DNA from: Geobacter sp.
GTDB taxonomy: Bacteria; Desulfobacterota; Desulfuromonadia; Geobacterales; Geobacteraceae
Direction: 5' to 3'
Length of the DNA: 7,963 nucleotides
Assembly (NCBI GenBank): GCA_003499925.1
Contig: DNRQ01000211.1
Location: 1-7,963, forward strand
Shown here in pieces: positions 1-4,994 of the stretch. The translations under genes were made by a program, and so were the position numbers. The notes below the pieces were generated by a model. The model searched no databases. It saw only the letters and a program-made list of their open reading frames with translations, and was not told where the DNA came from. Position 1 is the stretch's first letter, and each line of letters begins with the position of its first letter.

Positions 1-26
1 GATGGGGGTGCTTTGACGCAGGCTCT

Positions 27-71
27 ACCCCATCCCCACCCCGACCCTCCCCTTGAAGGGGAGGGAGAGTT
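27..71 (+). repeat. C-rich palindromic intergenic repeat, copy A
   Basis: A run of CCCCATCCCCACCC is followed by a stem CCCTCCCC (45-52), loop TTGAA, and GGGGAGGG (58-65), an 8-bp perfect hairpin. A related sequence in the opposite orientation lies at 3961-4005, so this is a dispersed repeat rather than a one-off terminator. Similar C-rich palindromes are common between genes in Geobacter-type genomes, to my recollection. It has no T-tract. A short tandem repeat (TGACCTTTG twice, 82-99) follows it. Confidence 0.7.
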
Positions 72-166
72 GTCGGTAGCGTGACCTTTGTGACCTTTGT
101 GGTCAAGCTGTTGAATTGGTCTCGCTGTTGTGTGGTACCATATATCGTCTGCCATTTCAACAGGGG

Positions 167-193
167 TTAAGTTTTTCTTGCTCTGGCTGGGAA
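167..193 (+). promoter_or_regulatory. weak sigma28-like promoter candidate for the receiver gene
   Basis: TTAAGTTT (167-174) matches the sigma28 -35 consensus TAAAGTTT at 7 of 8 positions. After exactly 11 bases comes GCTGGGAA (186-193), which matches GCCGATAA at only 5 of 8. Transcription would start near 200, giving a leader of about 33 bases to the ATG at 233. The -10 is poor, so this would be negligible without the better sigma28-type sites elsewhere in the window. Confidence 0.25.
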
Positions 194-232
194 ATATGTT
201 ATTTATTAAAAAAATGGACGAAGGGAGCGCTG

Positions 233-970
233 ATGATCGAATGTGATGAGCGGGAGCTCTGGATTATGGGGCTTGGAGATAGGGTGGAGAGGGGAGCCAT
301 CGTTTGCAGCTATCTTGCCGAGGCGGGACATCGTGCCAGGACGGCGAAGCCCTCGGAGCTTGCGGCGTGCACCCCGCGGGCGATCCTCCTTGACCTGTCC
401 CCCTGGTCCGATGACGGCTGGGGCATCCTGCTCTCCCTGAAGGGGGACCCGGCCACCCGGGACATCGCCATCCTCCCCCTTTACCTGAGCGAGATCGGCC
501 AGGTGGGCGAGGTCTTTCCCATTGCCGGTTTTTTCACGCTTCCCATCGACGGGCCCTACCTCATCAAAAGACTGAAGCAATTGGGGCTCGCCGACGAATC
601 GGAGGACTACGATCTGCAGGCGATGCTGGTCACGCGCAAGGGTGAGGAGCAGGTGATGCATGTGCTGACCACGCTCGGTTTCGAGGTGGTGAACGCCTAC
701 ACCGGGAAAGAGGCCGTGGCTCTTGGCACCATCATCCATCCCTACATGATGTTTTGTTCCCTGATGCTCGCCGACCTGGGGGCGTTCGAACTGATGGAGC
801 GGTTCCGGCTCTACCCGCAGACGCGCAACATCCCGTTCTTCGTGCTTTTGAAGGACGGCATGAAGGAGGGGGAGCGCCTCGCCATGAGCCGCAGCATAGA
901 CCACCTGGTCCGCAAGACCTGGCTCTCCCGCGAGGAGTTCCTGAGCTATTTCAAGAAGGCAAGCGCCTGA
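233..970 (+). CDS. tandem degenerate response-regulator receiver protein
   Basis: This 245-residue cytoplasmic protein is made of two CheY-like receiver folds and no output domain. The ATG at 233 is chosen because AAGGGAG lies 5-11 bases upstream and receiver homology starts at once; the open frame extends back to 116 but that extra sequence is unlike a receiver. Domain 1 (about 8-118) keeps a phosphoacceptor-like Asp54 in ILLDL. Its acidic pair is replaced (IMGLGD, 11-16), and the switch Lys is Leu103 in FTLPID. Domain 2 (about 129-242) has Ser176 where the Asp should be (CSLMLADLGAFEL), Thr-Arg in place of the acidic pair, and VRKTW near the switch Lys. Neither domain looks competent for normal phosphorylation, so it is probably a protein-interaction or decoy receiver. 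No partner kinase is in the window. Its nearest neighbours are the sigma28-promoted peptide and the chemoreceptor, which makes a role in signalling or motility plausible but unproven. Confidence 0.8.
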   Translation: MIECDERELWIMGLGDRVERGAIVCSYLAEAGHRARTAKPSELAACTPRAILLDLSPWSDDGWGILLSLKGDPATRDIAILPLYLSEIGQVGEVFPIAGFFTLPIDGPYLIKRLKQLGLADESEDYDLQAMLVTRKGEEQVMHVLTTLGFEVVNAYTGKEAVALGTIIHPYMMFCSLMLADLGAFELMERFRLYPQTRNIPFFVLLKDGMKEGERLAMSRSIDHLVRKTWLSREEFLSYFKKASA

Positions 971-1042
971 TGCCGTCTCCGCCCAAGTAGCCTCGGCTGC
1001 GGCGGACGGGGCTGCCGGCAGGGGCGGGAGTGCAATGGGTTT

Positions 1043-1083
1043 GAATTCAGGGGGTACGGCTGTCAGCCGTACCCCCTGAATTC
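1043..1083 (+). terminator. perfect 19-bp stem-loop, probable terminator of the receiver gene
   Basis: GAATTCAGGGGGTACGGCT (1043-1061), loop GTC, and its exact reverse complement (1065-1083) form a 19-bp stem without mismatches. It starts 73 bases after the receiver stop codon. The downstream tract GTTTGGGG is a poor U-run, so it may be an inefficient or bidirectional terminator. It could also be a mobile palindromic repeat or an mRNA 3'-end stabiliser. Confidence 0.55.
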
Positions 1084-1216
1084 GTTTGGGGCTCTAGTGG
1101 AAACTGCTCGCTCAGGCGCGCTGCTGGCAACGGCCCGGTCTGGTAGTTTCATATGCTAAATCCTCTGCCGTTTACCGAAGCAGAGACAGGTCCGAGAGAG
1201 GGTGTCAATTTGTTGT

Positions 1217-1243
1217 TAAATGTTTTCTACTGAATGCCGATAA
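1217..1243 (+). promoter_or_regulatory. sigma28 (FliA)-type promoter
   Basis: TAAATGTT (1217-1224), an 11-base spacer, then GCCGATAA (1236-1243). Compared with the enterobacterial FliA consensus TAAAGTTT-N11-GCCGATAA, the -10 is perfect, the spacer exact and the -35 matches at 6 of 8, giving 14 of 16 overall. Transcription would begin near 1250 and run right, into the small ORF at 1286-1372. The annotated-size genes on both sides do not use it: the receiver gene lies upstream and the chemoreceptor is on the other strand. Confidence 0.65.
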
Positions 1244-1285
1244 TAACTCTGGCGAGATAGTAAGGTGAACTCAACGGGGGGAGAT

Positions 1286-1372
1286 ATGTTTAGATGCTTA
1301 GCGGCATATGTGGCTCTACTGGTGGCCAACGGACTTTTCCTGTCACAGATCTATTTTAGAATCCTGAACTGA
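1286..1372 (+). CDS. putative 28-residue single-pass membrane peptide under a sigma28-type promoter
   Basis: The ATG at 1286 is preceded by GGGGGGAG (1276-1283). The G-run centre sits about 5 bases from the start, close but usable as a Shine-Dalgarno sequence. The peptide begins MFRCLAAYVALLVANG and ends with a polar-aromatic tail, IYFRILN. Residues 4-24 form one hydrophobic segment long enough to span the membrane, with Arg3 and Arg25 at its two ends. I recognise no family. Support comes from context: a near-consensus sigma28 promoter about 43 bases upstream of the ATG and a hairpin 28 bases after the stop. If real, it would be co-expressed with flagellar and chemotaxis genes and could modulate a membrane complex such as a receptor or motor. 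Alternatively the transcript is a small RNA of about 180 bases and the ORF is chance. Confidence 0.4.
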   Translation: MFRCLAAYVALLVANGLFLSQIYFRILN

Positions 1373-1400
1373 CGACCTCTGCACTCAGGCCAGAGCAAAT

Positions 1401-1428
1401 CCTGCCCCCCTTTGCAGTGGGGGGCTGG
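1401..1428. terminator. G/C stem-loop between the small ORF and the chemoreceptor 3' end
   Basis: GCCCCCC (1404-1410), loop TTTGCAGT, and GGGGGGC (1419-1425) form a 7-bp stem, extended by CC/GG across a T-T mismatch. It lies 26 bases past the chemoreceptor stop on the minus strand and 28 bases past the small ORF stop on the plus strand, so it could terminate both. Neither side has a convincing U-tract: GGATTTGC follows on the minus strand and TGGAAAG on the plus strand. Confidence 0.45.
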
Positions 1429-1453
1429 AAAGCCGGGAGGGACGGAAAACGCA

Positions 1454-3430
1454 TCAGGCGACCCTGCTCAGATGCTGGTCCCTGATATCTTCCAGGCCGT
1501 CCATGATGGCAAGAGAGGTGCAGTCGACCTCCTGCATCAGCTGGGCGGCCCTGCTCCGGTTCCCCGAGTTGACAACGGATACGGTCTCCTTTGCAAGGGA
1601 GTGAATCCGCTCATGGACGGCATTTATAGCCTGGAACGAACTCAGTTCTCCGCAGAGCTGCCTCCCAGCGCTGTCATACCATTTCCCGAATCGGCAGCTG
1701 TGGTGGTCAGCGAGATCGCCTGCCTCGATTCGAACATCGCCAATGACCGCGGCCCGTACCTTGTTGACAAATAACCGGTGGTCGTTGGCGGCAACTGTCA
1801 GCATGAGGAGTTCGCTTTCCCTGGTCCTGAATCCCTTGACGGTATCCTGGAGCTCTTCCGAAAGCTTGTTGAGCTTTTCCGCTTCCGTCGAGGTCTCCTC
1901 GGCTGTCCGTGCCGTTTTGGCGAATGCATCCGTTATCTTGTGAATGTTGGAACTGATCTCGCTCGTGGTTGCGGTCTGTTCTTCCGCGGCCGTGGCTATT
2001 TGATTTATCTGATGCGTCACTTCCCCGATCTGCTGTAAAATCCCCTGAAGCGCCTCACCGGATCGGGCTGCCTCCTCCGTCCCCTTGGCAACCTCGGCAA
2101 CACCCTCTTCCATGGTATCGACCGCCATTTTGGTTTCTCTCTGAATCGCCTTTATCATCTCCCCGATTTCCCGTGTCGCGCGAGTGGTCCGTTCCGCGAG
2201 CGCCCTGACCTCGTCTGCAACCACGGCAAACCCTCGCCCCTGCTCACCGGCTCGAGCCGCCTCAATGGCCGCGTTGAGCGCCAGCAGGTTGGTCTGGTCG
2301 GCGATATCCCCGATGGTTCCGACAATATCGCCTATCTGATCGGACCTCGCGCCGAGACCTTCGATGACCAGCGCGGTGCTCTTCACCCGTGCGGCGATCC
2401 GGGTCATTCCCTCGACCGTACTCCGGATGACCGAGGCCCCCTCGGTTGCAAGCTGGTTGGAATACCGGGAACTCTCTGCCGCCTTTGAGCAGTTCTGGGC
2501 AATGTCGGCCGATGTTGCCGACATTTCTTCGCCGGCGGTGGCTACCGATGTGGCCTGGGAGGCAGCATCGCCGACCCCTTTGGACATGTTCTGGGAAAAT
2601 GCCTGGATGGAGCCGGCAGAAGCCGCAAGGTGGACGGCAGTTCGCGCTGAATGTGCGATCATGATGTCAAGCGTGTTGACAAAGTGGTTGAACTGCTTGT
2701 TTACCTCGCCAAGCTCGTCGTTGCCGGAAGTATCCAGCCGCTTGGTAAGATCTCCGTCTCCCTTGGACAGGTCGGTTATCTTGGACACGAAGTCGTCGAT
2801 CTTGCTCGTGACCAAACGCCTCAAAGCGATAGTCAGGCAGACCACACTCGCCATCAGAGCCGCCAGGCCCCACAGGCCAAGAATCATGCTGGAGCGTTTG
2901 GTGGCATCATAGGCCTGCTCGATGCTGGAGTCGAGCTTCAACACCCCCAGAATCTTGACATCCGCGTCATGACACGACTTGCATCCCTCCTCGTTTGCCA
3001 GCGGCAGATAGGTTTCCAGGATATGGGTGCCGTTGTCGAACTTCTCGCCGGTAACGGCCTGGCCGGTCTGGAGCGCCTTGACGACCGAGGGGTTGCCCTT
3101 GGCCCCGCTCCCCCGCTCCTCCCCTTTGTCGTTGAAAATGGCTAGAGAAAGTGCCCACTTATTTTGGATCACCTCCTTGATCTCCGCATCCACCCTTTTC
3201 GGGTCATCGGCCAACATCCCCTTTTTGATTTCATTGCAGATTATCTGCGCGGCATTTGTGCTGTTTTTCTTCTGTAATGAGATCAGTTCCTGCTTCGCCA
3301 GATACAAGGCGGCGCAACCGACAACGACCAGGCCCGATACCAGTGAAATTATGGCAACAAATAGAATCTTGTGCGTTAAAGAAAATCTTGTGCCTGTTCT
3401 CAGAACTATAGCCTGGCTTGGATCAGACAT
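1454..3430 (-). CDS. methyl-accepting chemotaxis protein with periplasmic heme c motif and C-terminal CZB domain
   Basis: A 658-residue inner-membrane chemoreceptor. TM1 is about 22-45, the periplasmic sensor 46-180, TM2 about 181-204, and a HAMP domain about 202-258 (GDGDLTKRLD...NDELGEVNKQFN). The cytoplasmic coiled coil follows, with the invariant hairpin tip around 376-413 (IADQTNLLALNAAIEAAR), which contacts CheA and CheW. EEQTATTSEIS (483-493) is typical of the methylation helix. The sensor carries C150-K-S-C153-H154, a CxxCH c-type heme attachment motif. Geobacter sulfurreducens GSU0582 and GSU0935 are known receptors of this kind, with a PAS-like heme sensor. Residues 548-650 form a CZB domain: His551, Cys579 in SCRFGKWY, His606 and His610, spaced 28/27/4. 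These match the three-His, one-Cys zinc site of the family. The start at 3430 has AAGGGGGG 6 bases upstream. No other che gene is present, so this is an orphan receptor that would join a core complex encoded elsewhere. Probable inputs are redox state outside and zinc or oxidant inside; the ligand is unknown. Confidence 0.95.
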   Translation of the reverse strand: MSDPSQAIVLRTGTRFSLTHKILFVAIISLVSGLVVVGCAALYLAKQELISLQKKNSTNAAQIICNEIKKGMLADDPKRVDAEIKEVIQNKWALSLAIFNDKGEERGSGAKGNPSVVKALQTGQAVTGEKFDNGTHILETYLPLANEEGCKSCHDADVKILGVLKLDSSIEQAYDATKRSSMILGLWGLAALMASVVCLTIALRRLVTSKIDDFVSKITDLSKGDGDLTKRLDTSGNDELGEVNKQFNHFVNTLDIMIAHSARTAVHLAASAGSIQAFSQNMSKGVGDAASQATSVATAGEEMSATSADIAQNCSKAAESSRYSNQLATEGASVIRSTVEGMTRIAARVKSTALVIEGLGARSDQIGDIVGTIGDIADQTNLLALNAAIEAARAGEQGRGFAVVADEVRALAERTTRATREIGEMIKAIQRETKMAVDTMEEGVAEVAKGTEEAARSGEALQGILQQIGEVTHQINQIATAAEEQTATTSEISSNIHKITDAFAKTARTAEETSTEAEKLNKLSEELQDTVKGFRTRESELLMLTVAANDHRLFVNKVRAAVIGDVRIEAGDLADHHSCRFGKWYDSAGRQLCGELSSFQAINAVHERIHSLAKETVSVVNSGNRSRAAQLMQEVDCTSLAIMDGLEDIRDQHLSRVA

Positions 3431-3553
3431 CCTTGTCCCCCCTTGTTGATCGTCCCCCCGGCTTCATGCCGGAAACGGGGTTCTCGGTCACACTTCCGCA
3501 AGCGTGGTAGCATGCTGAAGGGTGACGACAACCCCTGCCCCTTTGCAAACCGG

Positions 3554-3600
3554 GGATTAATGACTGTATTTGTTCAAACATAGCCCTGTATAATTAATCC
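3554..3600. promoter_or_regulatory. spaced 8-bp inverted repeat, possible operator
   Basis: GGATTAAT (3554-3561) and its exact reverse complement ATTAATCC (3593-3600) are separated by 31 bases. The right half overlaps the TATAAT at 3589-3594. It would lie just downstream of the predicted chemoreceptor transcription start. The arms are too far apart for an ordinary dimer site, and an AT-rich chance match is possible. Confidence 0.25.
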
Positions 3601-3618
3601 GCACCCTAATAGCATGCT

Positions 3619-3646
3619 TTTTCGGCCCGGCAACCCCCTAACTTGA
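3619..3646 (-). promoter_or_regulatory. sigma28-like promoter candidate for the chemoreceptor
   Basis: On the minus strand TCAAGTTA (3646 to 3639), 12 bases, then GCCGAAAA (3626 to 3619). This is 6 of 8 and 7 of 8 against the FliA consensus, with a spacer one base longer than usual. Transcription would start near 3612, leaving a leader of about 180 bases before the ATG at 3430. Chemoreceptor genes are standard sigma28 targets, which supports the call; the spacer and long leader count against it. Confidence 0.45.
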
Positions 3647-3747
3647 GCGGTTTTCCCTGATTTATGATTTTAAAATAATAATTAGAATTGATTGTTTCTG
3701 GGTGGTCAAGGTGGTTCGTCAACGAGGAGCGGTTCTAAGCCAATGCG

Positions 3748-3900
3748 ATGACCTTTTCGTATGCCGTAGAGTCAGAAACGGCAGCCGGATCGCTCCCCCC
3801 TCTGTCTGTGAACGGCTACAATGCCGCCTATACCGGCAGGACCGTGCTGCCGACCGTGAAAATATGCCACGGCAGGCTGGTGCCCGAGGCGCTGCTGTGA
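3748..3900 (+). CDS. unidentified 50-codon ORF, possibly a gene remnant
   Basis: An ATG-to-TGA frame of 50 residues beginning MTFSYAVESETAAG and containing VNGYNAAYTGRTVLPTVKIC. About three quarters of its third codon positions are G or C, like the real genes here and unlike the AT-rich DNA just upstream, which suggests coding origin. There is no good ribosome-binding site: GAGGAG at 3724-3729 is 18 bases from the ATG. The frame is closed upstream by TAA at 3736-3738, while a short open stretch (WSRWFVNEERF) precedes that stop. It may be the tail of a decayed gene. I do not recognise the family; chance is a real alternative. Confidence 0.25.
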   Translation: MTFSYAVESETAAGSLPPLSVNGYNAAYTGRTVLPTVKICHGRLVPEALL

Positions 3901-3960
3901 GATAGGAGGGAGCGTCGGTTTTCTTCAGGGCAAGGAGCCGCTGTTCTCCCGCTCTGAAAA

Positions 3961-4005
3961 CTCCCTCCCTTCAAGGGGGGCAGGGTGGGGATGGGGATGG
4001 GGATA
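3961..4005 (-). repeat. C-rich palindromic intergenic repeat, copy B (inverted relative to copy A)
   Basis: Read on the minus strand it gives CCCCATCCCCATCCCCACCC, then a C-run, CTTGAAGGG and AGGGAG. This is the same arrangement as copy A at 27-71. It has one additional CCCCAT unit and a less perfect stem. The orientation is opposite to copy A, so the two form inverted repeats about 3.9 kb apart. Confidence 0.7.
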
Positions 4006-4027
4006 GTACGGTAATCTATACTCAGGG

Positions 4028-4050
4028 ACAAACGCCGCCGCAGGCGGGGC
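4028..4050 (-). terminator. candidate terminator downstream of the DUF2293 gene
   Basis: On the minus strand CCGCC, loop TGC, GGCGG (4047 to 4035) is followed by CGTTTGT. It lies about 24 bases beyond the DUF2293 stop codon. The 5-bp stem and short T-rich tail make it a modest candidate. Confidence 0.35.
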
Positions 4051-4070
4051 GGGTTACTCAAGAGGTAAGA

Positions 4071-4793
4071 TCAAGGACCTTGGACTTTCAAGGCAATGCG
4101 GGGTGGCTTGGTGGCGCCAGTGGACCATTTCTCCAACACCCGATAAACATGCTTTTCTACTGCAGTACGAGCTTCCCATCGATCATGTCCTCTCGCCAAA
4201 AGCTCGTCATAATTTGTCTCCAGGTGGCGCACATGAGCGACCACCGCAAGCCGAACCACCTTCTCATTAAACGCTTTGGCCGAGGAGGACCGGCCGACCC
4301 GCCCACTGTATTTGAGGCAGGAATGCTCCGCTATAACTCGGTCTCTTCCAGCGGGGCAGCCGGGAAAAAGCTCCCTTACCCGCGCCGCGAACTCGTCCAG
4401 GTAGCGACGATCCGATTCTTCTCTGCGAGTCGCCTCCCGCTCCCTGCGGCGCTCCCTGATCTCCTCGTCTGCCAGACACTCCTGTTCCGCTTTCTCCAAC
4501 GCCTGCGCTTCAACCAGCAGGCCCTGCCGTTCATAGCGCTTTCGGGCGCGGCTCCACATCAGCACAACGGCAGTAAGGGTCGAATGCTTGCGGGAGCGTC
4601 TGGTCAGAGCCATATTCCCGGAAGGGAGGAAAAGAAGATGGTCCAGATCGGCGCACGACAAACATAACGCGCCCTTTTCCCCGGCGAGCATGATCCAAGC
4701 CTTCGAGCCGAGCTCTTCTCCGCACTCGCCGCAGCTTGATACCCGGTGCGTGATGAATACCTTGATTTCCTTCTCGTCACTTTGCAATTTCAC
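4071..4793 (-). CDS. DUF2293 domain protein with N-terminal CxxC...CxxC knuckle
   Basis: A 240-residue soluble protein. C21-GE-C24 and C44-LS-C47 form a likely zinc knuckle in the first 50 residues. It is followed by a conserved-looking stretch (DLDHLLFLPSGNMALTRRS, 49-67) and a highly charged, probably coiled region (about 95-135, with ERRREREATRREE). Residues about 136-223 match what I know of the DUF2293 domain: RELFPGCP, the SGRVGRSSSAKAF segment, then HVRHLETNYDELLARG and a basic helix ending RVLEKW. The function of DUF2293 is not established; the basic character and zinc knuckle hint at nucleic-acid binding. The start is a GTG at 4793, because GGGGAGG lies 3 bases upstream and no ATG fits. 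It lies downstream of a regulator remnant, 193 bp from the sigma54 activator on the same strand, too far apart to assert an operon. Confidence 0.8.
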   Translation of the reverse strand: MKLQSDEKEIKVFITHRVSSCGECGEELGSKAWIMLAGEKGALCLSCADLDHLLFLPSGNMALTRRSRKHSTLTAVVLMWSRARKRYERQGLLVEAQALEKAEQECLADEEIRERRREREATRREESDRRYLDEFAARVRELFPGCPAGRDRVIAEHSCLKYSGRVGRSSSAKAFNEKVVRLAVVAHVRHLETNYDELLARGHDRWEARTAVEKHVYRVLEKWSTGATKPPRIALKVQGP

Positions 4794-4871
4794 GATCCTC
4801 CCCTGAGCTCGACTCCAGTTTGGTCGCTTCGTAGGGCGCTTGAGGGCTAACTACAGCAAAATCGACCCCGC

Positions 4872-4994
4872 TCAAGCCGCTCTCAGCATGAAATCCACAT
4901 GCAAGGCGTCATAGGGGAAGATAATCTGGCCTGTGCCGGTCTTCTCCAATATCCCAGCTTTCAGAAGAGCTTGGACATTGAACCGGTCAAATCT
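4872..4994 (-). pseudogene. C-terminal remnant of a probable HTH transcriptional regulator or antitoxin
   Basis: This minus-strand frame reads 40 residues to a TGA at 4872-4874. It contains FNVQALLKAGILEKTG and then IIFPYDALHVDFMLRAA. The pattern (L..AGIxEK...G.I.FPYDxxHVDFxLRAA) resembles the end of a winged HTH: recognition helix, wing, and tail, as in small regulators and antitoxins of the HVO_A0114/MarR-like kind. That family assignment is from memory and tentative. The frame is closed upstream by TGA at 4995-4997, inside the end of the sigma54 activator gene, and has no start codon before the conserved part. The 5' half of the gene is therefore missing, as if the activator gene were joined to it by a deletion or insertion. 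Confidence 0.5.

Larger units (their letters stand above)
971..1453. other. convergent intergenic region between receiver gene and chemoreceptor gene
   Basis: This spacer separates the rightward receiver gene from the leftward chemoreceptor gene. In order it holds a 10-bp palindrome CTGCCGGCAG (1012-1021), a perfect 19-bp hairpin (1043-1083), a small imperfect hairpin CTCTGC/GCAGAG (1163-1185), a strong sigma28-type promoter, a 28-codon ORF with a G-rich ribosome-binding site, and a G/C hairpin (1401-1428). The part from 1084 to 1160 shows nothing I recognise. A spacer of this length between convergent genes normally needs only terminators, so the promoter inside it is unexpected. Confidence 0.8.
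3431..4070. other. 640-bp largely non-coding region upstream of the chemoreceptor
   Basis: The leader next to the chemoreceptor has a small hairpin CCGGC-TTCAT-GCCGG (3458-3472). The palindromic octamer AGCATGCT occurs twice (3509-3516 and 3611-3618, 102 bp apart), and an 8-bp inverted repeat GGATTAAT/ATTAATCC spans 3554-3600. A perfect TATAAT (3589-3594) lies on the plus strand but lacks a -35. A weak sigma28-like site (3619-3646) faces the chemoreceptor. Positions 3651-3705 are strongly AT-rich. A 50-codon ORF (3748-3900), C-rich repeat copy B and a candidate terminator for the DUF2293 gene complete it. Confidence 0.75.

Noticed and set aside
116..232. Upstream in-frame extension of the receiver protein to an alternative start at 116
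   Set aside because: The extra 39 residues do not look like a receiver, no ribosome-binding site precedes them, and a good one precedes the ATG at 233.
206..904. A 232-codon minus-strand frame opposite the receiver gene
   Set aside because: The plus strand encodes recognisable receiver folds with a ribosome-binding site; the minus frame has no domain.
3589..3594. Plus-strand TATAAT as a promoter for the 3748-3900 ORF
   Set aside because: No acceptable -35 lies 15-19 bases upstream, and the site is more than 150 bp from the ORF.
4838..4877. Inverted repeat GCTTGAG/CTCAAGC as a terminator for the activator
   Set aside because: The 7-bp arms are 26 bases apart with no T-tract, so it is too weak to call.
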